64,000 nucleotides of DNA from Anaerolineales bacterium (lineage in GTDB: Bacteria > Chloroflexota > Anaerolineae > Anaerolineales > Villigracilaceae): NCBI GenBank assembly GCA_016934715.1, contig JAFGSI010000004.1:1-64000 (forward strand), written 5' to 3'. Below are positions 35,496-44,013 of this stretch, piece after piece. Each line of letters opens with the position of its first letter. Positions within the stretch are counted from its first letter, which is position 1. A program made the position numbers and the translations under genes. Below the pieces are notes generated by a model. It was not told the DNA's origin and ran no database searches. It saw only the letters and a list, made by a program, of their open reading frames with translations.

Positions 35496-35501
35496 TATAA
35501 T
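35496..35501 (+). promoter_or_regulatory. -10 box before the GT-B-like gene
   Basis: TATAAT lies 94 bases after the permease stop and ends 6 bases before a GTG (35508) and 60 bases before the ATG at 35562. No -35 hexamer is recognisable. It suggests that the glycosyltransferase-like/galT/tsaC group has its own promoter. Confidence 0.5.
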
Positions 35502-35561
35502 CCGTTGGTGACCGGAACCTCGGATGCTTTTGTGCTGCCAACAGCCTCGCGGAGCGCTTGT

Positions 35562-37148
35562 ATGAAAAAAGAGAATGGAAGATATGTCGTTTATGGAAAT
35601 GCGTTAAAATTATCGCAATCCCGGGCTGCGGACAGGTGGCAGAGCATGCTGGCCCGCAGATATCACTTCGACCCGGATGAAGCCTACTCGCTCCGGCTGA
35701 GGGACAACCCGTACCTTGGCTCCATCTTCGGGTTGAAGGACGTCGTGCGCAGCGAGGACGGGGAGCCCTTCGCCCGCGAAAACGCGGTCGTGGTCAGCAC
35801 CATCCGCATGGGCTTCGGCCACTACCGCATCGCCATGGCCGGGGCTTCCTGCGCCCGCGCCATGGGCTTTACCCCCTGCTGGCTGGATTTGCTGGCCATT
35901 CCTGGGATCACGACCGATCTGATCGAACGCTTTAACAAGAACTACAGTTTCTTCTCCCGGATCTCCCAGCGCAGCAAGGTCTTCAATAAATATGTCTGGG
36001 AGTGCCTGACTACGGGGGAATCGACCCTGCCGGTCCTGAATGGATTGCTCAATTCCTGGATCGTGACCTACCCCTGGCGGTTTCTGAAGACCAACGTCAA
36101 GGACTACAAGAGCAGCGAGCTGTTCCGCAATCTGTACGCTGCGCTTCCGTCGGATGTGCCGATGCTGACCTCGCATATGTGGAACTGCATGGGGGCGGTA
36201 GCAGGTGGGATGACCAACGTGGTCGACATGGTTTTCGACAACTGGCCGATGGCCTTCCAGCTGACCGAAGGGGCCAAGCACGGCATTCAATCCCCGTCGG
36301 GGTACTACGGCTTCCGGAGCATGCGCGGCTTCGATGACAGGAACAGGATCTTGAATCCCGTCCCGCCGGAGGCGGTCTGCTACACCGGCCACCACGTGGA
36401 CCACGAACTCGTTGAGAACATTGAAGCGGACTGTGCCGACCGTCTCAGGCGGATGCGCGGCTGTGAGCCGCGGCGCTTCCTGCTCACCATGGGCGGTGCC
36501 GGGGCGCAGCGCGAGCTGTTCAGGGCCGTTATCGAGTGCTGCCTGCCTCTCATCCGGCAGGACAAGTTGGCCCTCTTCGTCAACCTGGGTGACCACAAGG
36601 GGAACTGGGAATGGCTGCAGGCCGAATTGCCCGGCTCCATGGGACTGCTTCACCCGCACTTCACCTGGGAGGACACGAAGGCCTTCGCCGATCAGATCCG
36701 CAGCCAGCCGGCCAGCGGCCTGCATGTCTTCCTGCACGACAACACTTTCCACGCGGTCTATTCGACCAATTACCTGATGCGCGTCGTGGATGTGATGATC
36801 ACGAAGCCCGGCGAACTGGCTTTCTACCCGATCCCGAAGATCTTCAACGAACGGGTTGGCGGCCACGAGCAGTGGGGCGCCATTCGCGGCGCTGAACTGG
36901 GCGACGGCACGGTCGAGGCCCGCTCCATCCCCCAGACCCTGCAGGCCATCGACCTGCTCACCAACGCCAGCGATCTCCTGGACCTGTTCTGCGACTGTAT
37001 CGTCAAGAACAAGAGCATCGGCATTTATGACGGTGCCTATAAATGCGTCGCGTTGGCCACCGGAAAGAAATTCCTGCGCCGCCAGAAGATAGGAGGACCG
37101 CTTGAACCTGGATGCTCCCCATCGGCGTTTCAATCCCCTGACCCGTGA
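35562..37148 (+). CDS. Unrecognised GT-B-like protein next to galT
   Basis: 528 residues from the ATG at 35562 (GGAG upstream); a leaderless GTG at 35508 would add 18. I recognise no named family. Seen: an N-terminal strand-loop [19 protein letters not shown] resembling the GxGH nucleotide-sugar loop of MurG/MGDG-synthase-type GT-B enzymes, a middle [16 protein letters not shown] resembling the start of the second Rossmann half, and [17 protein letters not shown] resembling the SKPGG donor-site region. Many conserved-looking Trp and His residues are present and no signal or membrane helix is seen. Its last 47 bases overlap galT. I infer a glycosyltransferase or glycoside phosphorylase working with the sugar brought in by the upstream transporter. 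Confidence 0.7.
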   Translation: MKKENGRYVVYGNALKLSQSRAADRWQSMLARRYHFDPDEAYSLRLRDNPYLGSIFGLKDVVRSEDGEPFARENAVVVSTIRMGFGHYRIAMAGASCARAMGFTPCWLDLLAIPGITTDLIERFNKNYSFFSRISQRSKVFNKYVWECLTTGESTLPVLNGLLNSWIVTYPWRFLKTNVKDYKSSELFRNLYAALPSDVPMLTSHMWNCMGAVAGGMTNVVDMVFDNWPMAFQLTEGAKHGIQSPSGYYGFRSMRGFDDRNRILNPVPPEAVCYTGHHVDHELVENIEADCADRLRRMRGCEPRRFLLTMGGAGAQRELFRAVIECCLPLIRQDKLALFVNLGDHKGNWEWLQAELPGSMGLLHPHFTWEDTKAFADQIRSQPASGLHVFLHDNTFHAVYSTNYLMRVVDVMITKPGELAFYPIPKIFNERVGGHEQWGAIRGAELGDGTVEARSIPQTLQAIDLLTNASDLLDLFCDCIVKNKSIGIYDGAYKCVALATGKKFLRRQKIGGPLEPGCSPSAFQSPDP

Positions 37149-38145
37149 CTGGGTCCTGGTTTCCCCTCACCGCGCCCGGCGTCCCTGGCTGGGACAGGTC
37201 GAAAAGCTCGCCCGGGAGGTTCTGCCGGCCTATGACCCGGCCTGCTACCTGTGCCCGGGCAACGAACGCGCCGGCGGGGTCCGCAACCCGGCTTACGCCA
37301 GCACCTTCGTCTTTGACAACGACTTCGCCGCCCTGCTGCCTGACCCGGGGCCGGAAGTTGAAGGATCCCACCCGCTGTTGACCATCGAGCCGGAGGTCGG
37401 CGCCTGCCGGGTGGTGTGCTTCTCGCCCCGCCACGACCTGGGCCTGCCGCAGCTCCCGCTGGCGGCGGTCGAGGCAGTCATCACCACCTGGACCGGGCAG
37501 ACCGTTGAACTGGGGAGCCGCGCGAACATCCGCTACGTGCAGATCTTCGAGAACAAGGGCGCCATGATGGGCTGCTCCAACCCGCACCCGCACAGCCAGG
37601 TGTGGGCCACCGGGCAGATCCCCAACGAAGCGGCCCGCGAACTCGCCGCCCAGGCGGCTTACCTGGATGAGCACGGCTCCTGCCTGCTGTGCGACTATGG
37701 GTCTGCTGAGCGCCAGGACGGAAGCCGGATCGTCTGCGCCAACCAGCACTTCACCGCCCTGGTCCCGTTCTGGGCGGTCTGGCCGTTCGAGGTCCTGCTG
37801 CTGCCGCACCGTCACGCCGCTTCCCTGCCGGACCTTGATCCGGCCGAGCGCACCGCCCTGGCCGACATCATCCGCCGCCTGACGGCCCGTTATGACAACC
37901 TGTTCGAGATCCCCTTCCCTTATTCGATGGGCTTCCACCAGGCCCCGACCGACGGCAGGGGCTGTCCCGGGCAGCACCTGCACGCCCATTTCTACCCGCC
38001 GCTGCTGCGCTCGGCCACGGTGCGCAAGTTCATGGTCGGTTATGAGATGCTGGCCATGCCCCAGCGGGATATTACCCCCGAGACAGCCGCGGAACGCCTG
38101 CGCGGCCTGTCTGAGGTCCATTTCCTGGGCGGAGACGGCCAATGA
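37102..38145 (+). CDS. galT: Galactose-1-phosphate uridylyltransferase
   Basis: 347 residues from a TTG at 37102, supported by AGGAGG six bases upstream. The catalytic HPHSQ is intact ([13 protein letters not shown], nucleophile His164), as are the N-terminal [21 protein letters not shown] and the GFHQAPTDG segment late in the protein. The enzyme swaps UMP between UDP-glucose and galactose-1-phosphate in the Leloir pathway. Its start overlaps the end of the GT-B-like gene and its stop overlaps tsaC by ATGA. galK is not in the window; the epimerase-like gene at 52441 is the nearest candidate for the galE step but belongs to another operon. Confidence 0.94.
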   Translation: MNLDAPHRRFNPLTRDWVLVSPHRARRPWLGQVEKLAREVLPAYDPACYLCPGNERAGGVRNPAYASTFVFDNDFAALLPDPGPEVEGSHPLLTIEPEVGACRVVCFSPRHDLGLPQLPLAAVEAVITTWTGQTVELGSRANIRYVQIFENKGAMMGCSNPHPHSQVWATGQIPNEAARELAAQAAYLDEHGSCLLCDYGSAERQDGSRIVCANQHFTALVPFWAVWPFEVLLLPHRHAASLPDLDPAERTALADIIRRLTARYDNLFEIPFPYSMGFHQAPTDGRGCPGQHLHAHFYPPLLRSATVRKFMVGYEMLAMPQRDITPETAAERLRGLSEVHFLGGDGQ

Positions 38146-38780
38146 AGACGATCCTGCTCCCGGCCGACGCGCCCCAGGCCCTGGCCTTCGCCCGGGAGGT
38201 TCTGCGTGGCGGCGGGCTGGTGGCCTTCCCGACCGATACCGTCTACGGGGTCGGGGCGCTGGCCTTCGACGGCCCGGCGGTCGAGAGCATCTACGCTGTC
38301 AAGGGCCGCCCGGTCGAGAGGGCCATCCCGGTCCTGCTGGGCGGTGTGGATGATCTGGGGCGCGTCACGGTGGAAGTCCCGCCGCTGGCGCTGACCCTGG
38401 CAGCCCGCTACTGGCCGGGGCCCTTGACCCTGGTCGTGCCGAAAAGTCCCGACCTGCCGGAGGTCATCTCGGCCGCGCCGACGGTCGGAGTGCGCGTCCC
38501 GGATCACCCCTTCGCCCGGGCGCTGCTGACCGCCGCCGGCCCGCTGGCGGTCACTTCGGCGAACCTCTCCGGGGGAGCCAGCCCTTGCACGGCGGAAGAG
38601 GTGCGTGCCCAGCTCGCAGGCAGGATCGCCCTGATCCTCGACGGCGGCCGGACCCCCGGCGGGGTCCCCTCGACGGTGGTCGACTGCCTGGGCCCCGAGC
38701 CGAAGGTCCTGCGGGCAGGGCCGATCTCGCAGAAGGAGTTAATGGATATTTTAGGTCTGAATTTCTCATCTGCTTTTTAG
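38142..38780 (+). CDS. tsaC: Threonylcarbamoyl-AMP synthase (Sua5/YrdC/YwlC family)
   Basis: 212 residues, the YrdC domain without the extra Sua5 tail. Seen: [19 protein letters not shown] at the N-terminus, the K-R-P region as [14 protein letters not shown], the WPGPLTLVV motif and VTSANLSGG. It makes threonylcarbamoyl-AMP from Thr, bicarbonate and ATP for the t6A37 modification of ANN-decoding tRNAs. It overlaps galT by 4 bases. Its partner tsaD lies tail to tail on the other strand behind a shared terminator. tsaB and tsaE are not in this window. Confidence 0.94.
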   Translation: MKTILLPADAPQALAFAREVLRGGGLVAFPTDTVYGVGALAFDGPAVESIYAVKGRPVERAIPVLLGGVDDLGRVTVEVPPLALTLAARYWPGPLTLVVPKSPDLPEVISAAPTVGVRVPDHPFARALLTAAGPLAVTSANLSGGASPCTAEEVRAQLAGRIALILDGGRTPGGVPSTVVDCLGPEPKVLRAGPISQKELMDILGLNFSSAF

Positions 38781-38811
38781 TTGTTGCTCATCTTCTTCTA
38801 AACTGCCTGTG

Positions 38812-38840
38812 TATAATGAAGGTGCATTCTCCTCATAAAT
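38812..38840 (+). promoter_or_regulatory. Orphan -10 box in front of the tsaC/tsaD terminator
   Basis: TATAAT at 38812-38817 lies after tsaC and 24 bases before the terminator stem. Transcription from it would give an RNA of only about 60 bases, with no ORF. It may be a vestige or drive a tiny RNA; no -35 box is clear. Confidence 0.25.
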
Positions 38841-38880
38841 CAAATCCCGCCTGGATCAGGGCCGATCCAGGCGGGATTTG
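38841..38880. terminator. Bidirectional terminator between tsaC and tsaD
   Basis: A perfect 17-base stem (CAAATCCCGCCTGGATC at 38841-38857 with its complement at 38864-38880), a 6-base loop and T-rich flanks on both sides (GGATTTT to the right, TGATTTATGAGG on the minus strand). Confidence 0.92.
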
Positions 38881-38907
38881 GATTTTAACAAAGCCTTCGC
38901 TGGTCGT

Positions 38908-39930
38908 TTATGACAGCGGCCAGGTCGGCAGGACGTCGATCTCCAGGCCGTCGGTGTGGCCCAGGGCGAAGCGGTAGTAGCCGGCTGCGGCGATCATCGC
39001 GGCGTTGTCGGTGCACAGCGAGATGTGCGGGATGGTGACCGGGAACTCAGCCTGTCCTTGGAAGGCCTCCCGCAGTGGGCGGTTGGCCGAGACCCCGCCG
39101 CCGACGATGATCTGTTTCACCTTGCACTCGCGGGCGGCTTTCATTGTCTTTTCGAAGAGCACCTCGACCACCGCCGCCTGGAAGGCGGCCGCCATGTCGG
39201 CCGTGGGCAGTTCGCGATCTTCGTATTTTTTGGTCTCGTTCAGCACGGCGGTCTTCAACCCACTGAAGGAAAAGTCGCAGCTTCCTTCGAGCCAGGCGCG
39301 CGGGAACTTGAAGGCCAGTGGATCGCCCTCCTCGGCGGCCTGCTGGACCGACGGCCCGCCCGGGTAGGGCAGCCCGAGCAGGCGGGCGACCTTGTCAAAG
39401 GCCTCCCCGGCAGCGTCGTCGCGGGTCGCCCCGAGGCGTTTGTAGGTCAGGTGGTCCTCCATCAGGTTGAGTTCGGTGTGCCCGCCGGAAACCAGCAGCG
39501 CCATCAGGGGGAACTGCGGCTCGGGCGGCGGGATCTGCTCGGCGGAGTGGACCCAGGCTGAGTAGATGTGTCCCTCCAGGTGATTGACGCCCACCAGCGG
39601 CAGCCCCGTCCCGAGCGCCAGGCCCTTGGCCATGTTCAACCCGACGACCAGCGCCCCGGCCAGGCCGGGGCCGCGGGTTGCTGCGATGGCGTCCAGGTCG
39701 GCCAGCACCATGTGGGCCCTGGCCAGGGTCTGCTCGATGACCGGGACGATTGCCAGCACGTGCTGGCGCGAGGCCACCTCGGGGAAGACGCCGCCGTAGC
39801 GGGCGTGGACCTCCATCTGTGAGGCGACGGTCGAGGCCAGCAGGAGGCGGCCGTTCTCGAGCACCGCCGCGGCAGTCTCGTCGCAGGAGGTCTCGATGGC
39901 CAGGATGCGGGCCGGTTTGAGATCAGTCAT
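38908..39930 (-). CDS. tsaD: tRNA N6-adenosine threonylcarbamoyltransferase
   Basis: 340 residues, typical TsaD/Gcp length. Seen: LAIETSCDETAAAVL at the start, the metal-binding HLEGHIYSAW, the LLVSGGHTEL loop, GEAFDKVARLLGLPYPGGP and IVGGGVSANRPLR. It transfers the threonylcarbamoyl group made by TsaC onto A37 of tRNA, with TsaB and TsaE. The ATG at 39930 overlaps the stop of a 29-codon upstream frame by 4 bases and has no good ribosome site of its own, so coupling to that frame is possible. Confidence 0.96.
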   Translation of the reverse strand: MTDLKPARILAIETSCDETAAAVLENGRLLLASTVASQMEVHARYGGVFPEVASRQHVLAIVPVIEQTLARAHMVLADLDAIAATRGPGLAGALVVGLNMAKGLALGTGLPLVGVNHLEGHIYSAWVHSAEQIPPPEPQFPLMALLVSGGHTELNLMEDHLTYKRLGATRDDAAGEAFDKVARLLGLPYPGGPSVQQAAEEGDPLAFKFPRAWLEGSCDFSFSGLKTAVLNETKKYEDRELPTADMAAAFQAAVVEVLFEKTMKAARECKVKQIIVGGGVSANRPLREAFQGQAEFPVTIPHISLCTDNAAMIAAAGYYRFALGHTDGLEIDVLPTWPLS

Positions 39931-40016
39931 CCGGTATCCGAGGAGGTTCGAGCGTACGGGCGTTTTTCAGTCCTCCTGGAGGAGGCTCGCGACATCGGGC
40001 GCTTGTTTGGTTGCAT
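39927..40016 (-). CDS. Possible leaderless 29-codon upstream ORF coupled to tsaD
   Basis: On the minus strand TATAAT (40029-40024) is followed by 7 bases and ATG (40016). The frame runs 29 codons (MQPNKRPMSRASS then RRTEKRPYAR..) and ends in TGA that overlaps the tsaD ATG. It is rich in Arg, Ser and Pro. An AGGAGG within it is part of a CCTCC/GGAGG mini-hairpin. The arrangement suggests a translated leader that delivers ribosomes to tsaD, or simply an 86-base untranslated leader. The peptide itself need not have a function. Confidence 0.35.
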   Translation of the reverse strand: MQPNKRPMSRASSRRTEKRPYARTSSDTG

Positions 40017-40029
40017 GGGAATGATTATA

Positions 40030-40270
40030 GCGGAATCCGGCTCCCTTGGGGGAGGATCGGTTGGATCAGCTCTGCGTGGACCTGCGGGAATACGAGCGGT
40101 GTTTCCGGGCGCTTGACCAGGCTGCGCTGACAGCCTTTGCGCCTGGTCGAAGAAGACCCCTTGGATGAGGAGGTGCTCCTGTACACCCAGGTGGACCAGT
40201 GCAAATGCCGCTCGAGGAATGATAGAACGGATCGGGGAGCAGGCACCCTGGGCCTGCGCCCCGATCTTCG
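40030..40270. other. Intergenic stretch without a recognisable gene
   Basis: Between the tsaD promoter and the stop of the M24 peptidase gene I see no ORF with a ribosome site, no RNA gene and no clear terminator. Frames on both strands are short and carry no family motif. Confidence 0.5.
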
Positions 40271-41527
40271 TTACCCTTCCTTCTTCCACTTCTTCATTTT
40301 CAGGACGAAGTCATAGGGATACTCGGCCAGGATCTCGGGTCTACCGTCCGGGCGGACCCAGACCGAGTCCTCGATGCGCACGCCCATATTCTTCTCCGGG
40401 TAGTACAACCCCGGCTCGACCGTCATGACCACCCCGGGCCTGAGCAGGTTGTCGTCGGTGGCGCTCAGCCCGCTCCACGGCCGCTCGTGGACGTTCAGTC
40501 CCAGCCCGTGGCCCAGCGAATGGACGTAGCCCTCGGTCGGGGCCGGGGTGTTGAGCGGGCTCTTGTGGCCGTCCTGCTCGAATGCCTCGCAGGCCAGGCG
40601 CTGGTAGTCCTTGAAGGGGGCGTTCAGGTCGAGGTTCTCCATGACCTTCTCGTGGACCGCCTGGACCTGGTCGTAGAGCTTCTGCGCCTCGGGGGTCGCA
40701 TAGCCAAGGCTCCAGGTGCGGGTGAAGTCGTAGAAGTAGCCGCCGCCGGCCTCGCAGGGATAGATGTCGAAGACGATCGTCTGGCCCAGGCGCAGCAGGT
40801 CGCTGGCGGTGCCTGACGAGTGCGGCACGCCGGCATCCCGCCCGATGGCGAAGATCGTCCCCTCGGGGTTCTCGGCGCCCAGTTCGGCCAGCCACTGGTT
40901 GATCCTGCCCTTAACCTCTCCGATCGTCAGCGGCGAGCCGTCTTCCTTGAGCAGGACCTCGTCGGCACGCACCTCGCAGCTGGTCAGGTACTCGGCCACC
41001 CGCCCGACGACCGTGGTCGTGATCCGGCCCATGGCGCGGATGCGGGCCACTTCGGCCTCATCCTTGGTCTCCATGGCGTACATGAACAGCGAGTTGTCGC
41101 GGGTCTCCCCGACGAGCGCAAGGTCCGGCATCAGGCGGCGCAGATGGTCGAAGGCCGCCAGGGTCGAGCCGATCTCGGTGAAGCCGTAGACCCCAACCTG
41201 TCCGGCGGTCAGGCCGTAGGCGCTGAACATGCGCTGGTAGCGCAGGGCAGAGGCCAGGGCCGCGTCGTTCTCTGCTTCCTTGAGCAGCTCCTGGTAGGGG
41301 TGGGTGCTGTAGGAGATACAGCGCAGGCCCGACTTGGCGGCCTCGTCGCGTTCCATGTCCTGGTGGTACAGGACGGCCTCCTCGCCGCGCTTCTTGATCA
41401 GGGTCGCGCTGGAGACGTGCCCGCCGCCGGTCAGGTAGGTCATCGGTGGGTTGTGGCTGGCGTTGCCGATCACCAGGATGGCGTCAAGATTCTTGGAAGC
41501 CATCAGGGCATCGAGGTCGGATTTCAT
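40271..41527 (-). CDS. M24 family metallopeptidase (Xaa-Pro aminopeptidase-like)
   Basis: 418 residues, with AGGAG before the ATG. The N-terminal creatinase-like domain (NPPMTYLTGGGHVSSATLIKK) precedes a pita-bread catalytic domain. Probable metal ligands are the two Asp of VFDIYPCEAGGGYFYDFTRTW, the His of HGLGLNVHERPW, and the two Glu of VEPGLYYPEKNMGVRIED. Known relatives remove an N-terminal residue before proline, or act as creatinase-like hydrolases; the exact substrate is open. The protein lacks a signal peptide. TACAAT on the minus strand at 41591-41586 is a plausible -10 box. Confidence 0.9.
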   Translation of the reverse strand: MKSDLDALMASKNLDAILVIGNASHNPPMTYLTGGGHVSSATLIKKRGEEAVLYHQDMERDEAAKSGLRCISYSTHPYQELLKEAENDAALASALRYQRMFSAYGLTAGQVGVYGFTEIGSTLAAFDHLRRLMPDLALVGETRDNSLFMYAMETKDEAEVARIRAMGRITTTVVGRVAEYLTSCEVRADEVLLKEDGSPLTIGEVKGRINQWLAELGAENPEGTIFAIGRDAGVPHSSGTASDLLRLGQTIVFDIYPCEAGGGYFYDFTRTWSLGYATPEAQKLYDQVQAVHEKVMENLDLNAPFKDYQRLACEAFEQDGHKSPLNTPAPTEGYVHSLGHGLGLNVHERPWSGLSATDDNLLRPGVVMTVEPGLYYPEKNMGVRIEDSVWVRPDGRPEILAEYPYDFVLKMKKWKKEG

Positions 41528-41686
41528 GGCAACTCCTGTGGAACAGCGAATTCAAAGGGAGGATTCTTGATGGGATCTATTCCTTAATTGTACCATCCTG
41601 GGGCGGTTGGATTCGTTCTGCAGCAGGCAACAAGGGTGGGGCAGGATGATTTCCGCCCCAAGAGGTCTTTCCGGTCGTCCCATCCC

Positions 41687-42508
41687 TCAACCCGTCTGGG
41701 AAATGATCTGCAGGACCTGCAGGCGGGTGAGTTTCTGCTGTCCACCCTCGATGGCGTTCAGGGTGGCGTTGGCCAGCAGCAGCGGGATCTCCACCAGGCT
41801 CTTGTAGGCCCGGACGGGCATGCCGGTCGCCGCAGCGCTGACGCCGGAGAGAGTCCTCCTGGCGCAGGACAGCATTTCAGCGGTCGTCCATTCGTCGGGG
41901 TAATAATCCACCCCGCGGGCCAGATCCTCCTCCCGGTTGCGGATGATGTTGACCATCTGCAGGCCGCGCCCGAACTGGACGGCGCTTGTCCGGTCGAGCT
42001 GGGTGTTGTCAAACCAGGCCCACAGATCGCACAGCAGCAACCCGACAGCCCCCGCCACGCTGAACGTGTATCCGTCGAGATCGGCTTCCGTCTGGACCTG
42101 CCAGTTGCGGCGTGCCCAGTAGGCCATCCGGTCGGCCATTGCGGCGGTCGCCTCGATGATCCGCAGGGCGATATCCGCCGGGGCATTGGCGATCCATTCC
42201 CCCAACCGCCGGCTGACCTCCGGCAGGTCATGCCGGTAGGGGGAAAGCACGGGCCGGATCAGCACGGGGATCTCCGTCTGGCTGCGCGCCCCGATGCTGG
42301 CCTGCAGGGTCAGGCTGAGGTCTTCCAGCAGGGAGGCTTTGACGCGGTTGTCCAGGCCGGGATGGTCTTCGATCTCGTCGATCGCCCGCATGCACAGGTA
42401 AGCGCAGGCCACGGCCGCCTGCAGGCGGGCCGGCAGGCGGCTGATCGGAATGGCAAAAGTGCGGCTGGTTTCTTTCAGGATGCGAGGAAGGTCGAGTGTG
42501 GGAGTCAT
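41687..42508 (-). CDS. Squalene/phytoene synthase family protein
   Basis: 273 residues. Seen: ETSRTFAIPISRLPARLQAAVACAYL at the start (SRTF motif), the first acidic motif MRAIDEIEDHPG, the YTFSVAGAVGLLL helix and the second acidic motif NIIRNREEDLARGVDYYP. The family joins two prenyl diphosphates head to head, giving squalene or phytoene. The acidic motifs look functional, but RNREEDLARG differs from the common RDVGEDARRG, so I cannot say which product is made. The window also holds a polyprenyl synthetase (61518) that could supply substrate. The gene stands alone between the M24 gene and selA, all on the minus strand. Confidence 0.88.
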   Translation of the reverse strand: MTPTLDLPRILKETSRTFAIPISRLPARLQAAVACAYLCMRAIDEIEDHPGLDNRVKASLLEDLSLTLQASIGARSQTEIPVLIRPVLSPYRHDLPEVSRRLGEWIANAPADIALRIIEATAAMADRMAYWARRNWQVQTEADLDGYTFSVAGAVGLLLCDLWAWFDNTQLDRTSAVQFGRGLQMVNIIRNREEDLARGVDYYPDEWTTAEMLSCARRTLSGVSAAATGMPVRAYKSLVEIPLLLANATLNAIEGGQQKLTRLQVLQIISQTG

Positions 42509-42564
42509 GGCAACCGGTAATCCATCAGGGGAGGAGTATCTTCAAATAAGAACAACACGGCCAT

Positions 42565-43929
42565 TTACCATCCGGTGCGCTCGCGCAGGGCTTTTCGCAG
42601 GCCGGCCAGCAACGTCTTTTCCTGCTCTGGCAGGACGGTGCGCGGATCGAGCAGCACCCGGTCGTTTTCGGTGCGGGCAATGACCGGCGTATCCAGCTTG
42701 CGCAGGGCGGCCAGGAACTTGTCGGGGCTCCTGACTTCCAGCGCCAGGGTGAACGTGGGCAGGGTCTCGCCTGGCAGGCTGCCTCCGCCGACGGTCGACT
42801 CGCCGGGCACGACCTCCCCCTGGCCGAGTTCCTTCACCCAGGTGCCTGCGCGCCTCTTCAGTTCCTCCGGTTTCGCCGCGATCATGCGCCAGATCGGGAC
42901 CTCGCCTTCGGCCTCGGCCTTGAGGTAGTGCAGCAGGGTGGCGCTCAGCCCGGCCAGGCGGATCTTGTCGGCCCGCACGGCGCGCGCCAGGGGGTGTTTC
43001 TTGACCCTCGCCAGCAGGTCGGCCCGGCCGACGATGATCCCTGCCTGGGGTCCGCCGAGCAGCTTGTCGCCCGAGAAGGTCACCACGTCAGCCCCGGCGG
43101 AGAGCGACTCCTGGACCGTCCACTCATGGGCCATGCCGTAGCGGGCGGTGTCGAGCAGGGTCCCCGAGCCCAGGTCGTCGACGAACGGGACCCCGGCCTG
43201 GTGGGCCGCTGCGGTGACCGCCTCTATTCCGGGTTCCTCGGTGAAACCGATGATCTGGAAGTTCGAGCGGTGGGCGCGCATTACCAGCCCGGCCGTCTCT
43301 GCCAGGGCCTCTTCATAGTCCCGCAGGCGGACCTTGTTGGTGGTCCCGACCTCGACCAGTTTTGCTCCTGACTGCTTCATCACGTCGGGAATACGGAACC
43401 CGCCGCCGATCTCCACCAGCTGTGAGCGGGCGATGACCACTCTTTTGCGGGCTGCCAGCGCCGAGAGCACCAGCAGCACCGCCGCGGCGTTGTTGTTGAC
43501 CACCACGGCCGCCTCGGCTCCGGTCAGGCGCTGCAGGATCGTTTCGGCATGGATCAGCCGCGAGCCGCGCTTGCCGCTCACCAGGTCGAACTCCAAATTG
43601 GAGTAGCCACGCGAGGCCGCCTCCATGGCGGCGATCGTCGCCGGTGAGAGCGGGGCCCGGCCCAGGTTGGTGTGCAGGATGACCCCGCTGGCATTGATCA
43701 CGCCCACCAGCGTCGGGTGGGTCCAGGTGGCCAGCAGATCGGCGGCCAGGTCGAGCAAGCCGTCGCGGCCGGGCAGGGGGATGCCGCCAGAGGCTGCGGC
43801 CCGCGCCCGGTCCAGAGCGGTGCGCACGGCGTCGACGGTCAACGGGCGGCCGAAGGCGGCGACCAGGTCGGCGGCGCGCGAGGTCTGGAGCAGTTGTTCG
43901 ACGGAGGGCAGGGAGCGGAGATCGGTCAT
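42565..43929 (-). CDS. selA: L-seryl-tRNA(Sec) selenium transferase
   Basis: 454 residues from the ATG at 43929; a TTG at 43950 in the same frame is the alternative. Seen: LPSVEQLLQTSRAADLVAAFGR at the N-terminus, NASGVILHTNLGRAPLS, NNAAAVLLVLSALA, and the PLP lysine Lys289 in TFSGDKLLGGPQAGI. SelA converts Ser-tRNA(Sec) to Sec-tRNA(Sec) with selenophosphate, so the organism should use selenocysteine. selB, selD and the tRNA(Sec) gene selC are not in the window and no selenoprotein is evident here. A TATAAT on the minus strand at 43967-43962 would start transcription very near the TTG. Confidence 0.95.
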   Translation of the reverse strand: MTDLRSLPSVEQLLQTSRAADLVAAFGRPLTVDAVRTALDRARAAASGGIPLPGRDGLLDLAADLLATWTHPTLVGVINASGVILHTNLGRAPLSPATIAAMEAASRGYSNLEFDLVSGKRGSRLIHAETILQRLTGAEAAVVVNNNAAAVLLVLSALAARKRVVIARSQLVEIGGGFRIPDVMKQSGAKLVEVGTTNKVRLRDYEEALAETAGLVMRAHRSNFQIIGFTEEPGIEAVTAAAHQAGVPFVDDLGSGTLLDTARYGMAHEWTVQESLSAGADVVTFSGDKLLGGPQAGIIVGRADLLARVKKHPLARAVRADKIRLAGLSATLLHYLKAEAEGEVPIWRMIAAKPEELKRRAGTWVKELGQGEVVPGESTVGGGSLPGETLPTFTLALEVRSPDKFLAALRKLDTPVIARTENDRVLLDPRTVLPEQEKTLLAGLRKALRERTGW

Positions 43930-43961
43930 GGGAACGGGTCGGAGGAACAACCGACGGGTAA

Positions 43962-44007
43962 ATTATATCCGATGGCGGGGGTCTCGGCAGGTGAAGTCAG
44001 ATATAAT
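43962..44007. promoter_or_regulatory. Divergent -10 boxes between selA and the acyl-CoA synthetase gene
   Basis: TATAAT lies at 43967-43962 on the minus strand (for selA) and at 44002-44007 on the plus strand. The plus box ends 6 bases before the ATG at 44014, so that message should start on or next to its start codon. Neither has a recognisable -35 hexamer. Confidence 0.55.
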
Positions 44008-44013
44008 TCAGGC

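Noticed and set aside
37102-37148. Overlap of the GT-B-like gene with galT as a sign of a frameshift or fusion
   Set aside because: galT has its own AGGAGG and a complete N-terminus, and the upstream protein reaches its stop naturally; a 47-base overlap is acceptable.
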